DNA of 64,000 bases from positions 62,001 to 126,000 of the forward strand of contig NZ_JBNDNA010000002.1 in assembly GCF_049856175.1 (NCBI RefSeq), given 5' to 3'. This DNA comes from JB111 sp049856175. Lineage in GTDB: Bacteria; Actinomycetota; Actinomycetes; Actinomycetales; Actinomycetaceae. The notes beneath the pieces are model-generated. The model made no database searches. It was not told where the DNA came from and saw only the letters and a program-made list of their open reading frames with translations. The position numbers and the translations under genes are program-made. Positions 15,219-22,895 of this stretch are shown here, piece by piece. The number at the start of each line of letters is the position of its first letter. The first letter of the stretch is position 1.

Positions 15219-17111
15219 GTGCGCTCTTCCCTTCCTTCCCCGACCGCCCGCCCAGGGCGACGACGCCTGACCGGCCTGAGCTCCGCCGTCGGGCTGGGTC
15301 TGCTCCTCTCGCTCGCCGGCCCCGCCGCCGCGGACCCCGGCACCTCCGACGGCACCGGCACCTCCGACGGCACCGAGGAACCGACCACGGTCCCGGCGCC
15401 GGAGGACCAGACGGACGAGCTGCCCGAGAACCCGGCCCCCTCCGACGACCCGATCCGGGAGGGCGAGCTCGTCCCGCGCACGCAGAGCACCGCCCCGATC
15501 ACCGCGGGACCGCTGGCCGAGGTCGACGCCCCGCCCGCGGGGAACCGCGGGGTCGTCGGGCCGCTGGGGACGAGCACGTACGCGCTGACCTCCTACATGG
15601 GGCCGCGCTGCATCCCCATCAGGTACGGCTCGACCAGCCACGGCGGCGTCGACTTCGGTGCCCCCGCGGGCACGGCGCTGTACGCGATCGCGGACGGCGT
15701 CGTCGTCAACCAGCTCAACGACCCGGTCGCGGGGGAGTGGCTGCTCGTGCGGCACACCATCGACGGCCGGCACGTCTTCGCCAGCTACTCCCACACGCTG
15801 GACCGCGACCGGTACGTGCGGGTGGGGGACACCGTGCGCGCCGGACAGCGGATCGCCGACGTCGGATCGACCGGCGTGTCCACCGGCCCGCACCTCCACC
15901 TCGAGATCTGGCTCGACGCCTACCTGCGCGGCACCCGCGTCGAGCCGATCGCCTGGTTCGCCGGCCGCGGCGTCGACCTGCGGGCCGCGGCCGTGCGCGC
16001 CGTCCCGATGGAGACGCCCGCGACCTGCCAGTACTACGCCATCGGGTCGACGCCGATCCGCGCCTCCGCGTCGTCGGGCGCCCGCGTGCTCACCACCGCC
16101 ACGCACTTCACGCCGCTGACCGGCTGGCCCGGGGACAAGACCGGCGACTGGGTGCGCGTCCGGGCGAACGGGGTCACCGGCTGGGCGCACGCCTCGAACG
16201 TCTCGCCGGTGCGCTCCGGCGAGCCCCAGGCCCGCACGACGGCGGCCACCATCCTGCGCTCGTCACGCGCCTTCGCGGACGACAACCACGTGGCCTCGCT
16301 CGCGTCGGGGGCGCGGATCGAGGTCGTCGACGCGCTCATCGACGGCTGGTACCGCGTGACGTCCGGCTCGAGGTCGGGCTGGCTGCACCACTCGACGGTC
16401 GCGGTCACGCCCGGGGTGCGGCACGGCATCGACGAGGGGTTCTTCCTCGCGAACACCTTCACCACCAGCGCGACCTCGATCTTCAGCTTCGGCAGCTACT
16501 ACGACCGGTTCTACGTGGGCGACTGGGACGGCAACGGCACCGACACGATCGCCTACCGGCGCGACGCCGTGTACCGGATCCGCCAGAACAACACCCCGGG
16601 CCAGCCCGACGTCGAGCTCACCTACGGGCGCGCGGGCGACGAGGTCTACGTCGGCGACTGGGACGGCGACGGCACGGACACCTTCGCCGTGCGGCGCGGC
16701 AACGAGTTCCACATCCGCAACTCGCTGACCTCGGGCGTGGCCGACGTCGTCCTGCAGTACGGGCGCGCGGGCGACGAGGTGCTCGTGGGCGACTGGGACG
16801 GCGACGGCATCGACACGTTCACCGTGCGGCGCGGCAACGAGTTCTTCGTGTCGAACACGATGGAGTCCGGCTGGGCCGACGCCGAGCTCACCTACGGCCG
16901 GGCCGGCGACGACGTGTACGTGGGCGACTGGGACGCCGACGGCGAGGACACCTTCGCCGTGCGCCGCGGGTTCACCTATTTCGTGCGCAACTCCATGGAG
17001 TCCGGCTGGGCCGACACGCAGATCGACTACGGCCGTGCCGCCGACGAGACCTACGTGGGCGACTGGGACGGCGACGGGTCCGACACGCTCGGGATCTACC
17101 GCTTCTCCTGA
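15219..17111 (+). CDS. Secreted M23 peptidase with SH3-like region and five 45-residue DxDxDG repeats
   Basis: The 630-residue product has a signal peptide (RPGRRR, then hydrophobic 19-37, cleavage near AAA-DP), a low-complexity linker (40-110), and an M23 (lysostaphin/LytM) domain at about 110-260 with the zinc motifs HGGVD (H141, D145) and HLH (225-227). Residues 270-400 look like two SH3b-type segments ('IRASASSGARVLTT', 'TILRSSRAFADD'). The C terminus has five units with DWDG/DWDA starting at residues 435, 480, 525, 570 and 615, exactly 45 apart; each has a DxDxDGxD calcium-loop-like motif. It likely cleaves peptidoglycan outside the cell, with the repeats binding wall or calcium. The GTG has GAGG six bases upstream. 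Confidence 0.85.
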   Translation: MRSSLPSPTARPGRRRLTGLSSAVGLGLLLSLAGPAAADPGTSDGTGTSDGTEEPTTVPAPEDQTDELPENPAPSDDPIREGELVPRTQSTAPITAGPLAEVDAPPAGNRGVVGPLGTSTYALTSYMGPRCIPIRYGSTSHGGVDFGAPAGTALYAIADGVVVNQLNDPVAGEWLLVRHTIDGRHVFASYSHTLDRDRYVRVGDTVRAGQRIADVGSTGVSTGPHLHLEIWLDAYLRGTRVEPIAWFAGRGVDLRAAAVRAVPMETPATCQYYAIGSTPIRASASSGARVLTTATHFTPLTGWPGDKTGDWVRVRANGVTGWAHASNVSPVRSGEPQARTTAATILRSSRAFADDNHVASLASGARIEVVDALIDGWYRVTSGSRSGWLHHSTVAVTPGVRHGIDEGFFLANTFTTSATSIFSFGSYYDRFYVGDWDGNGTDTIAYRRDAVYRIRQNNTPGQPDVELTYGRAGDEVYVGDWDGDGTDTFAVRRGNEFHIRNSLTSGVADVVLQYGRAGDEVLVGDWDGDGIDTFTVRRGNEFFVSNTMESGWADAELTYGRAGDDVYVGDWDADGEDTFAVRRGFTYFVRNSMESGWADTQIDYGRAADETYVGDWDGDGSDTLGIYRFS

Positions 17112-17168
17112 GCGGCGCTCCCGTCCTGAGGGGCGCTCCCGCCCTGAGCGGCGCTCCCGAACATGCGA

Positions 17169-17201
17169 GAGGGGGCCGGATCTCGTTGATCCGGCCCCCT
17201 C
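17169..17201. terminator. Bidirectional terminator after the M23 gene
   Basis: A perfect 14-base stem, GAGGGGGCCGGATC with its complement, and a 5-base loop stand between the convergent peptidase and small membrane protein genes. Confidence 0.85.
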
Positions 17202-17213
17202 CGTCACGCGTCG

Positions 17214-17369
17214 CTACACGCGGTTCTTGCCCCGCCTGAGGAGGCTCAGGATGAGCGACACCACGACGATCGCGATGCCGAGCCAGATGAGGAACTGCGC
17301 CGCCTCGACCGCGACGCCGATGACCAGCATGATGACGCCCGCAACGATGAGAATCAGCCACAAGGACAT
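17214..17369 (-). CDS. 51-residue two-span membrane protein
   Basis: The product MSLWLILIVAGVIMLVIGVA... has two hydrophobic helices (2-20 and 25-45) and a basic tail RRGKNRV. The start at 17369 is chosen because GGGAG precedes it; the open frame extends 35 codons further in hydrophilic, non-conserved sequence. Small proteins of this kind are common in Actinobacteria and often stress-related. No partner is indicated by the neighbourhood; function unknown. Confidence 0.7.
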   Translation of the reverse strand: MSLWLILIVAGVIMLVIGVAVEAAQFLIWLGIAIVVVSLILSLLRRGKNRV

Positions 17370-17591
17370 GTGCACTCCCTTCGACGGCGGCGCCGTGCGG
17401 CACCGCGTGTGCTCCCGATGTTCGCAGACCGGTGCGGCATCGGCATCTTGAGAATGGCCGCGTGACAGGTTCACCGCCCTCGCGCCCGTTCACCTGGCCT
17501 GCCCGTCCGGCCGCGCGGACGTCACATCGGGGCCGGGTCGGGCTTCGTCGTCGGGCATGGACCCGGCGCGGTTCGCGTCGTCGGGCATGAG

Positions 17592-17626
17592 CAAGGGGCC
17601 GGACCCGCGTGGGATCCGGCCCCTTG
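17592..17626 (-). terminator. Terminator of the tRNA operon
   Basis: CAAGGGGCCGG (17592-17602) pairs with 17616-17626; inner CCC/GGG extend it. It lies just downstream of tRNA-Phe on the minus strand. Confidence 0.75.
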
Positions 17627-17633
17627 CCTGCAG

Positions 17634-17706
17634 TGGCTCCGACCGGGGTCGATCCGGTGACCTTCCGATTTTCAGTCGGACGCTCTACCAACTGAGCTAC
17701 AGAGCC
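17634..17706 (-). tRNA. tRNA-Phe (GAA)
   Basis: On the minus strand the sequence begins GGCTCTGTAGCTCAGTTGG and ends with discriminator A; the anticodon loop reads CTGAAAA (anticodon GAA). Acceptor, D, anticodon and T arms all fold. The 3' CCA is not encoded. It is the last of three clustered tRNAs. Confidence 0.97.
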
Positions 17707-17742
17707 CTGCGCCGATGCGCGGCCGTCCGACCGGCTCGACTG

Positions 17743-17816
17743 CGACCCTGACGGGACTTGAACCCGCGACCTCCGCCGTGACAGGGCGGCGCGCTAACCA
17801 ACTGCGCTACAGGGCC
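17743..17816 (-). tRNA. tRNA-Asp (GTC)
   Basis: Starts GGCCCTGTAGCGCAGTTGG; the anticodon loop is CTGTCAC (GTC); the acceptor has one G-T pair and discriminator G. CCA is not encoded. The gap to tRNA-Phe is 36 bases, consistent with one transcript. Confidence 0.97.
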
Positions 17817-17877
17817 TTGCTGTGTACTTCTGGTCGTGCTGGTACTGCCGTGCTCGGGACGTTCCGGTCGAGGAGCG

Positions 17878-17950
17878 TACCCCCAACGGGATTCGAACCC
17901 GTGCTACCGCCGTGAAAGGGCGGGGTCCTAGGCCGCTAGACGATGGGGGC
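17878..17950 (-). tRNA. tRNA-Glu (TTC)
   Basis: Starts GCCCCCATCGTCTAGCGG; the anticodon loop is CTTTCAC (TTC); discriminator A. The first-last acceptor pair is G-T as in other actinobacterial tRNA-Glu genes. It is the promoter-proximal member of the Glu-Asp-Phe cluster. Confidence 0.97.
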
Positions 17951-18376
17951 CAATGACTCCCGTCGCCCAGGCGTCCTGAGGCCTGGACAAGCATAGGTTG
18001 CTCGCCGGGGTGGTTCCAACCGGTTGGGGTGTGCGCTCCGTCATGCCGCGCGGACCATGCGGTGCGCTGTCGAGGACGCGGTTGCTGTGCCGAGGGCACG
18101 GTTGCTGTGCCGAGGGCACGGTTGCCGTGTCGAGGACGCGGTGTGTCCTCGAGGGCGCGGTTGCCGTGCCGAGTGGATCCCCGCCGTCGGTCCTCTCGGC
18201 GCGTTGCTCGTCATCTCGGCGGGAGGCCGCGTCCTCGGCGGGACCCCGGGCCTGCGGTGAGTACCCGGGCCTGCGGAGGGAACCCGCGCCCTCGACGCAC
18301 ACCCGCGCCCTCGACGCCGATGGAGCGCCCGCCCGTCCGGCCGCCGCACATCGCGGGGTGCGACGATGGGGGCGTG
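17951..18376. repeat. Intergenic tandem repeat region (20-base GCCGAGGGCACGGTTG units)
   Basis: From about 18067 to 18172 five near-identical 20-base units run head to tail (type CTGTGCCGAGGGCACGGTTG). They are followed by a 39-base element (18166-18204) that recurs at 54555-54593 with five mismatches. Further units of CCCGGGCCTGCGG and ACCCGCGCCCTCGACGC reach 18315. The stretch also holds the promoter region of the tRNA cluster (left) and of the zincin gene (right). No protein gene is credible here. Confidence 0.7.
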
Positions 18377-18742
18377 GTGGAGATGAGCGAGCAGGAGTTC
18401 GAGGAGGCCGTGGCCGACGCCCTGGACCTCGTCCCGCCCGAGCTCGCCGCCGCGATGGACAACGTGGTGGTCCTCGTCGAGGAGGAGGCCACGCCCGAGC
18501 AGCTCGACGGCGTCGAGGCGGGCGAGCTCTTCGGCATCTACGAGGGGACCCCGCTGACCGACCGCGACGACGGCTGGGCCGGCTCCCTGCCCGACCGCAT
18601 CACGATCTTCCGCGGGCCGACGCTGCGGTGGTGCGAGGACGTCGAGGAGGTCGTCGACGAGGTCGCCGTCACGGTCGTCCACGAGATCGCCCACCACTTC
18701 GGCATCTCCGACGAGCGACTCCACGAGCTCGGCTGGGGCTGA
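18377..18742 (+). CDS. Minimal zincin-like metallopeptidase (DUF1025/Zincin_1)
   Basis: The 121-residue protein has the family pattern 'FEEAVADALDLVPPELAAAMDNVVVLVE', 'GIYEGTPLTDR', 'LPDRITIFRGP' and the zinc motif 'VVHEIAHHFGI' (HExxH). These compact metallopeptidase-like proteins are widespread in Actinobacteria; their natural substrate is unknown. The start is uncertain: GTG at 18374 or 18377 and ATG at 18383 are all in frame. I use 18377 because homologues begin VEM-. Monocistronic, between repeat-rich gaps. Confidence 0.85.
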   Translation: MEMSEQEFEEAVADALDLVPPELAAAMDNVVVLVEEEATPEQLDGVEAGELFGIYEGTPLTDRDDGWAGSLPDRITIFRGPTLRWCEDVEEVVDEVAVTVVHEIAHHFGISDERLHELGWG

Positions 18743-19040
18743 CGCCGGCCCGACCGCCGCAGGTTCGGACCGCGCCTCCCTCGGCGAGCAGGACCGGTCC
18801 AGCGCGCCGACCAGCGAGCACGTACCAACCGCGCGTCCCCCCAGTGAGCGGGGGCGCGTCCTGCGAGCAGTGCAGTAAGCAGGCCCGGACCACCGGCCCC
18901 GTCGGCGAGCAGGTCAGGCCGCGCGTTGAGGGCACCCGGTTCTGGGCACACGCAGGGCAGCACCAACGCCGGCAACCGAGCCTCACCGTCATCCGGGGGC
19001 CGGCGGCAGCAGTCGACCGCGACATGTTCGGAGGACGCAC
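18743..19040. other. 298-base region upstream of the gas-vesicle operon
   Basis: Holds degenerate units of CCAGCGAGCACG / CAGTGAGCGGGGGCG / CGGCGAGCAGGTC type and must contain the operon promoter. No gene is seen. The only firm signal is the GGAGG ribosome site just before 19041. Confidence 0.4.
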
Positions 19041-19724
19041 ATGGCTAGCAAGGTGAAAGTGACAGGACTGGTGCTGGCGGGCTACCTGCTCGGCCGGACC
19101 AAGAAGTTGGGTCTGGCCCTGACCATCGCGGGCGCGATCGCCGGGTCCAAGGCGGCCGGCAACCGGGACAAGATCTCGAGCGCGTTGAAGGAGCTCACCG
19201 AGGCCACGCCCGAGCTCAAGGAGCTGGGCGAGAAGGTGACGGGCCGACTGGCCGACTCCGGGAAGCATGCGGCCACGGCGTTCGCGGCCAAGGGCGCCGA
19301 CACGCTGAGCGTGAAGCTCAAGGAGCAGACCGACAGGCTGAACGCGTCCATGGACACGTCGTCCTCGACGGATGCGGACGCCGAGTCCGACGACGACGCG
19401 CCCGCCGACGAGGCGCCGTCGGACGACGCGCCGGACGCCGAGGACGCCCCCGACGAGGAGGAGTCCGGCGACGCCCCGAAGGACGACGCCGACTCTGACG
19501 ATGCCGATCCCGCGGACGACGACGAGTCGGCCGAGGCGGCAGAGGACGAGAAGTCCGAGCCCAAGAAGCCCACCCGCCGCAAGACATCGAGCTCGGGCAG
19601 CAGGTCCGGGACGGGCAGTCGGGCCAAGCGCGCCGCGTCCGGCGGCCGAGACAAGCGTTCGACCTCTGGCTCGAAGTCGTCGTCGGGCGCCTCCAGCAAG
19701 GCCAAGGAGGAGTCGGATGAGTGA
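19041..19724 (+). CDS. Gas-vesicle operon accessory protein (GvpY-like position), unknown
   Basis: The 227-residue protein begins with a hydrophobic/basic segment (MASKVKVTGLVLAGYLLGRTKKLGLALTIAG is one continuous helix-prone stretch), then an amphipathic helical part to about residue 105. The rest is almost wholly Asp/Glu/Ser (110-180) followed by Lys/Arg/Ser (185-225), a strongly acidic then basic disordered tail. GGAGG precedes the ATG. It is the first gene of the operon and overlaps the next by 8 bases. In Streptomyces gvp clusters an unassigned gene lies beside the SRPBCC gene; equivalence is inference. It may help localise or crowd nascent vesicles. Confidence 0.7.
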   Translation: MASKVKVTGLVLAGYLLGRTKKLGLALTIAGAIAGSKAAGNRDKISSALKELTEATPELKELGEKVTGRLADSGKHAATAFAAKGADTLSVKLKEQTDRLNASMDTSSSTDADAESDDDAPADEAPSDDAPDAEDAPDEEESGDAPKDDADSDDADPADDDESAEAAEDEKSEPKKPTRRKTSSSGSRSGTGSRAKRAASGGRDKRSTSGSKSSSGASSKAKEESDE

Positions 19725-20835
19725 GACAACCAGCGAGAACACCTCGGGCTCCGCGTTGGAGGGACTGAAGCAGCAGGCGATCGAGTTCGCCAAGACGGCC
19801 GGCCGCAAGGCACTGTCCTCGGCCGGCGACCGGGTCGACGACCTCGTCGACCGCTTCGAGGGCTCGGGAGGCTCCGCCGGCGAGGCCGCGAAGGCGGGCG
19901 CAGAGAAGATCGCCGAGGGCGAGTCCCCCGCCAAGGCTGCGCTGTCCGCGGCGGGCACCGGGATCAAGGACAAGATCGCCGGCGCGTTCGGTGGCGGTTC
20001 GAGCGGCGGGTCCGGCGACTTCAAGTTCATGAACATCGTCGAGTCGGCAGACCTCGGCGTGCCCGTGAGCGCCGCCTACAACGCGTTCACCCAGTTCGAG
20101 GACTGGCCCGACTTCATGAAGAAGGTCGAGCACGCCGAGCGGGGCGACGACGACGTCACGGTGACGATCAAGGGGCAGGTGATGTGGTCGCACCGGACCT
20201 GGGACGCGACGATCACCGAGCAGGTCGCGGACTCGCACATCGTGTGGGAGTCGACCGGCGAGAAGGGCCACATCAGCGGCAGCGTCTCGTTCCACGAGGT
20301 GGCGCCGCGGCTCACGCGCATGGTGATGGTCCTCGAGTACCACCCGCAGGGCTTCGTCGAGAAGACGGCCAACATCTGGCGCGCCGCGGGTCGTCGCGCC
20401 CGGCTCGAGATGAAGTTCTTCGTGCACCACGTGATGACCGAGACGATCCTCGACCCCGACGGCGTCGAGGGCTGGCGCGGCGAGATCCGCGACGGCGAGC
20501 TGGTCACCTCGCACGAGGACACCCTGGAGCAGGAGGCCGCGGACCGGGAGGCGGCCGAGGCCGAGGGCGGCGACCAGCCGCCGGAGTCCGAGGAGGAGAG
20601 CGCCGAGGACGAGCCGTACGAGGACGAGCCGTACGAGGACGAGGAGCCTCCCGAGGCCGAGGCCGAGGCGTACGACGACGAGGAGGCCTTCGAGGACGAC
20701 CCCGCCATGGACGAGGACGCCCCGGCCGACGACGAGGAGCTCTCCGAGGAGGAGGTTCCCGACGAGGACACGGCCCCTGCGGCCGACGACGAGTACGACG
20801 ACGAAGCAACCGACGAGGAGGAGGGGCGCGCCTGA
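19717..20835 (+). CDS. SRPBCC-domain gas-vesicle accessory protein (GvpZ-like position)
   Basis: The 372-residue protein has three parts. An N-terminal Ala/Gly-rich helical stretch (1-100) is followed by an SRPBCC/polyketide-cyclase-like domain at about 104-245 ('VPVSAAYNAFTQFEDWPDFMKKVEHA', 'VEKTANIWRAAGRRARLEMKFF'). The rest is a nearly continuous Asp/Glu tail (268-372) with a duplicated YEDEP. SRPBCC domains bind hydrophobic ligands, which suits handling of the very hydrophobic GvpA. Its ATG overlaps the previous gene by 8 bases (ATGAGTGA) and gvpA follows after 30 bases. SRPBCC genes are known in actinobacterial gvp clusters; ligand unknown. Confidence 0.8.
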   Translation: MSETTSENTSGSALEGLKQQAIEFAKTAGRKALSSAGDRVDDLVDRFEGSGGSAGEAAKAGAEKIAEGESPAKAALSAAGTGIKDKIAGAFGGGSSGGSGDFKFMNIVESADLGVPVSAAYNAFTQFEDWPDFMKKVEHAERGDDDVTVTIKGQVMWSHRTWDATITEQVADSHIVWESTGEKGHISGSVSFHEVAPRLTRMVMVLEYHPQGFVEKTANIWRAAGRRARLEMKFFVHHVMTETILDPDGVEGWRGEIRDGELVTSHEDTLEQEAADREAAEAEGGDQPPESEEESAEDEPYEDEPYEDEEPPEAEAEAYDDEEAFEDDPAMDEDAPADDEELSEEEVPDEDTAPAADDEYDDEATDEEEGRA

Positions 20836-20865
20836 CGCGCCCGTCCGAGGAAGCAGGTCGAGAAC

Positions 20866-21288
20866 ATGAGTACACAGACTGTCGAGCGTTCGCGCGGAAG
20901 CTACGTCGACCGGCCGTCGTCCAGCTCGCTGGCCGACGTCGTCGAGATCATCCTCGACAAGGGTCTGGTGATCGACGCCTACGTCCGCGTCTCGCTGGTC
21001 GGCATCGAGGTCCTCACCGTCGACGCGCGCATCGTCATCGCGAGCGTGGACACCTATCTGCGATTCGCCGAGGCGACGAACCGTCTCGACCTGGCGAACC
21101 AGGGCGGGCGCGACCTGCCCGAGCTGATGGGCGGGATGATGGAGAACGGCTCCAAGGGCAAGACCAAGGGAGGTGTCGAGGGCGTCAAGGACGCACTCAC
21201 CGGCGACGACGAAGACGACGACTCGGACGAGGAGGCGCAGCCTCGACGCAGGAAGCGCCCCGCGCGCCAGTCCTCGGACTCCGGATGA
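20866..21288 (+). CDS. gvpA: Gas vesicle structural protein GvpA
   Basis: GvpA forms the ribbed shell of gas vesicles. The 140-residue product has the core 'SSSLADVVEIILDKGLVIDAYVRVSLVGIEVLTVDARIVIASVDTYLRFAEA' at about 19-70, matching GvpA (alpha-beta-beta-alpha). After it comes a tail of about 60 residues: a 'LPELMGGMMENG' linker, an acidic run DDEDDDSDEE and a basic end RRRKRPAR. The tail is longer than in cyanobacterial GvpA (about 70 residues) but common in actinobacteria. It overlaps gvpF by 4 bases. It is the only clear major shell gene in the operon. Confidence 0.93.
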   Translation: MSTQTVERSRGSYVDRPSSSSLADVVEIILDKGLVIDAYVRVSLVGIEVLTVDARIVIASVDTYLRFAEATNRLDLANQGGRDLPELMGGMMENGSKGKTKGGVEGVKDALTGDDEDDDSDEEAQPRRRKRPARQSSDSG

Positions 21289-22037
21289 GCACACCCAGCG
21301 TGATGGTCACGGATCGGTACCTCTACGGCGTCGTCCTCTCGGGCGGCGACCTTCGCGCCGAGCTCGTCGGCGTGCAGGGCCGGCCCGTCCGCACGGTCCG
21401 GTCGGGGCGTGTCGCGGCGCTCGTGGGCGACCTCGAGGCGGCCGACGTGCTCGGTACGCCCGACGACCTCCTCGCCCACACGAACGTGCTCGACGCCGTC
21501 GCCACGACGGACCCGGTGCTGCCCCTGGCGTTCGGCACCGTCGTCCCGGACGACGTGTCGATCGAGAACGACGTGCTCGCCCCGAGGGAGCGGGAGTACG
21601 CCGAGGCGCTGGAGTCGTTGACCGGGTACGCGCAGTACAGCCTGCGCGTGATGTTCGACCGGGACACGGTCCTGCGCGAGATCGTCACCCACGACCGGGA
21701 GGCGGGCGACCTGCAGGCGGTCATCGCCGGCACCACCGAGGACCAGACGCGTCCGCAGCGGATCCGCCTCGGTGAGATCGTCGTCCGCTCGTTCGAGAGC
21801 CTGCGGCCGGCGGAGGCGGCACCCGTCCTCGACCGACTGGCCGAGGTCGCGGCCGACGTCTCGGAACGTGAGGCCGGGCAGGCGGATGCGGTCCTCGAGG
21901 CTGCGGTCCTCGTCGCGTACGACGAGGCGCCGACCTTCGAGGCCGCCGTCGAGGATCTCGCGGCGGCGAACCACGAGCGGCTGAGGTTCCGGCTCGTCGG
22001 GCCGCAGGCGCCCTACGACTTCGTGTCGGGCAGGTAG
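21285..22037 (+). CDS. gvpF: Gas vesicle protein GvpF
   Basis: The 250-residue GvpF/GvpL-family protein has the N-terminal 'YLYGVVLSGGDLRAELVGVQ' strand region, 'HTNVLDAVATTDPVLPLAFGTVV' central signature, and a C-terminal alpha/beta domain ending 'RFRLVGPQAPYDFV'. GvpF is a minor protein that contacts GvpA and is essential for assembly. ATGA overlap with gvpA points to coupled translation. A second member, GvpL, closes the operon at 24759, so the two probably fill different positions in the assembly complex. Confidence 0.93.
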   Translation: MSTPSVMVTDRYLYGVVLSGGDLRAELVGVQGRPVRTVRSGRVAALVGDLEAADVLGTPDDLLAHTNVLDAVATTDPVLPLAFGTVVPDDVSIENDVLAPREREYAEALESLTGYAQYSLRVMFDRDTVLREIVTHDREAGDLQAVIAGTTEDQTRPQRIRLGEIVVRSFESLRPAEAAPVLDRLAEVAADVSEREAGQADAVLEAAVLVAYDEAPTFEAAVEDLAAANHERLRFRLVGPQAPYDFVSGR

Positions 22038-22042
22038 AGGCC

Positions 22043-22297
22043 ATGGGTCTGTTCTCCGCGATCCTCGGGGCCCCCCTGGCCCCGCTCCGCGGCACCGTCT
22101 GGGTGGCCGAGCAGGTCCGTGACGAGGCCGAGCGGCAGTACTACGACCCCGGGACCATCCGGCGCGCGTTGGAGGACGTCGCGGACGCACGCACGGCCGG
22201 AACGATCGACGCGGACGAGGCGGACCGGCTCGAACGAGAGCTCGTCGCCCGGCTGCTCGAGTCGACGCGACGCACCAACGGGAGAGGGACGCGGTGA
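22043..22297 (+). CDS. gvpG: Gas vesicle protein GvpG
   Basis: The 84-residue protein begins MGLFSAILGAPLAPLRGTVWVAEQVRDEAERQYYDP, the typical GvpG start, followed by a helical segment rich in acidic residues. GvpG is a small essential assembly factor that interacts with GvpF and GvpL. It starts five bases after gvpF and its stop overlaps the GTG start of gvpO by 4 bases. Confidence 0.93.
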   Translation: MGLFSAILGAPLAPLRGTVWVAEQVRDEAERQYYDPGTIRRALEDVADARTAGTIDADEADRLERELVARLLESTRRTNGRGTR

Positions 22298-22869
22298 GCG
22301 ACGTGACCACCGACAGGAACGAGAACCAGAGCGAGACCGCCGACGAGGAGGCAGACGTCGAGGAGTCGGCGGAGAGCGCCGACGACCGCACGGACAGCAG
22401 GGACCGGGACCGCTCCGACGGCGGGGATCGCGGCCAGGGTGAGGGCGAGCCTCGCCGCAGCCGTCGTCCGGCATCGAGCGGTTCGTCCCGGCCGGCCCGC
22501 GCCTCCGCGCAGGGACGGAGCACCTCCGGTGCGCGCTCGGGCTCCCGCAGTGCGAAGACCGAGCGCGAGGAACAGTCCTCGCGCGGGGGACGGCCGAGCG
22601 GGCGATCCTCGACGACGCTCTCGGCCATGCAGATCGCCGGCTCGGCGATCGAGCAGTTCAGCTCGCTCACGGCCCGGACGCCGGAGTCGGTGGTCGGTGT
22701 CGAGCGGAGAGACGACCAGTGGCAGGTCCGGCTCGAGGTGGTGGAGGCCCGACGTATCCCGGACACCTCCGACCTGATGGCCGAGTACGAGGTCGAGGTG
22801 GACTCCGACGGCGACATCGTCGGGTACAGCCGCAAGGACCGTTACGTCCGCGGTCAGGCCTCGGGATGA
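22294..22869 (+). CDS. gvpO: Gas vesicle protein GvpO
   Basis: The 191-residue product has a C-terminal GvpO domain (about 105-191: 'AMQIAGSAIEQFSSLTARTPESVVGVERRDDQWQVRLEVVEARRIPDTSDLMAEYEVEVDSDGDIVGYSRKDRYVRG' in outline). It is preceded by 100 residues of disordered Asp/Glu/Arg/Ser/Gly-rich sequence. GvpO is required for vesicle formation in haloarchaea and present in most actinobacterial clusters. The GTG start overlaps gvpG. The long disordered N terminus is of the same style as the tails on other proteins of the operon. Confidence 0.9.
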   Translation: MSDVTTDRNENQSETADEEADVEESAESADDRTDSRDRDRSDGGDRGQGEGEPRRSRRPASSGSSRPARASAQGRSTSGARSGSRSAKTEREEQSSRGGRPSGRSSTTLSAMQIAGSAIEQFSSLTARTPESVVGVERRDDQWQVRLEVVEARRIPDTSDLMAEYEVEVDSDGDIVGYSRKDRYVRGQASG

Positions 22870-22895
22870 CAGCCGCAACGAAGGGAGACGCGGGC

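Noticed and set aside
18067..18172. Possible CRISPR array
   Set aside because: Units are contiguous 20-mers without unique spacers, and no cas gene is present.
19318..21294. Long minus-strand frame opposite the SRPBCC and gvpA genes
   Set aside because: The complement of acidic repeats; shows only Val/Leu/Gly/Arg low complexity.
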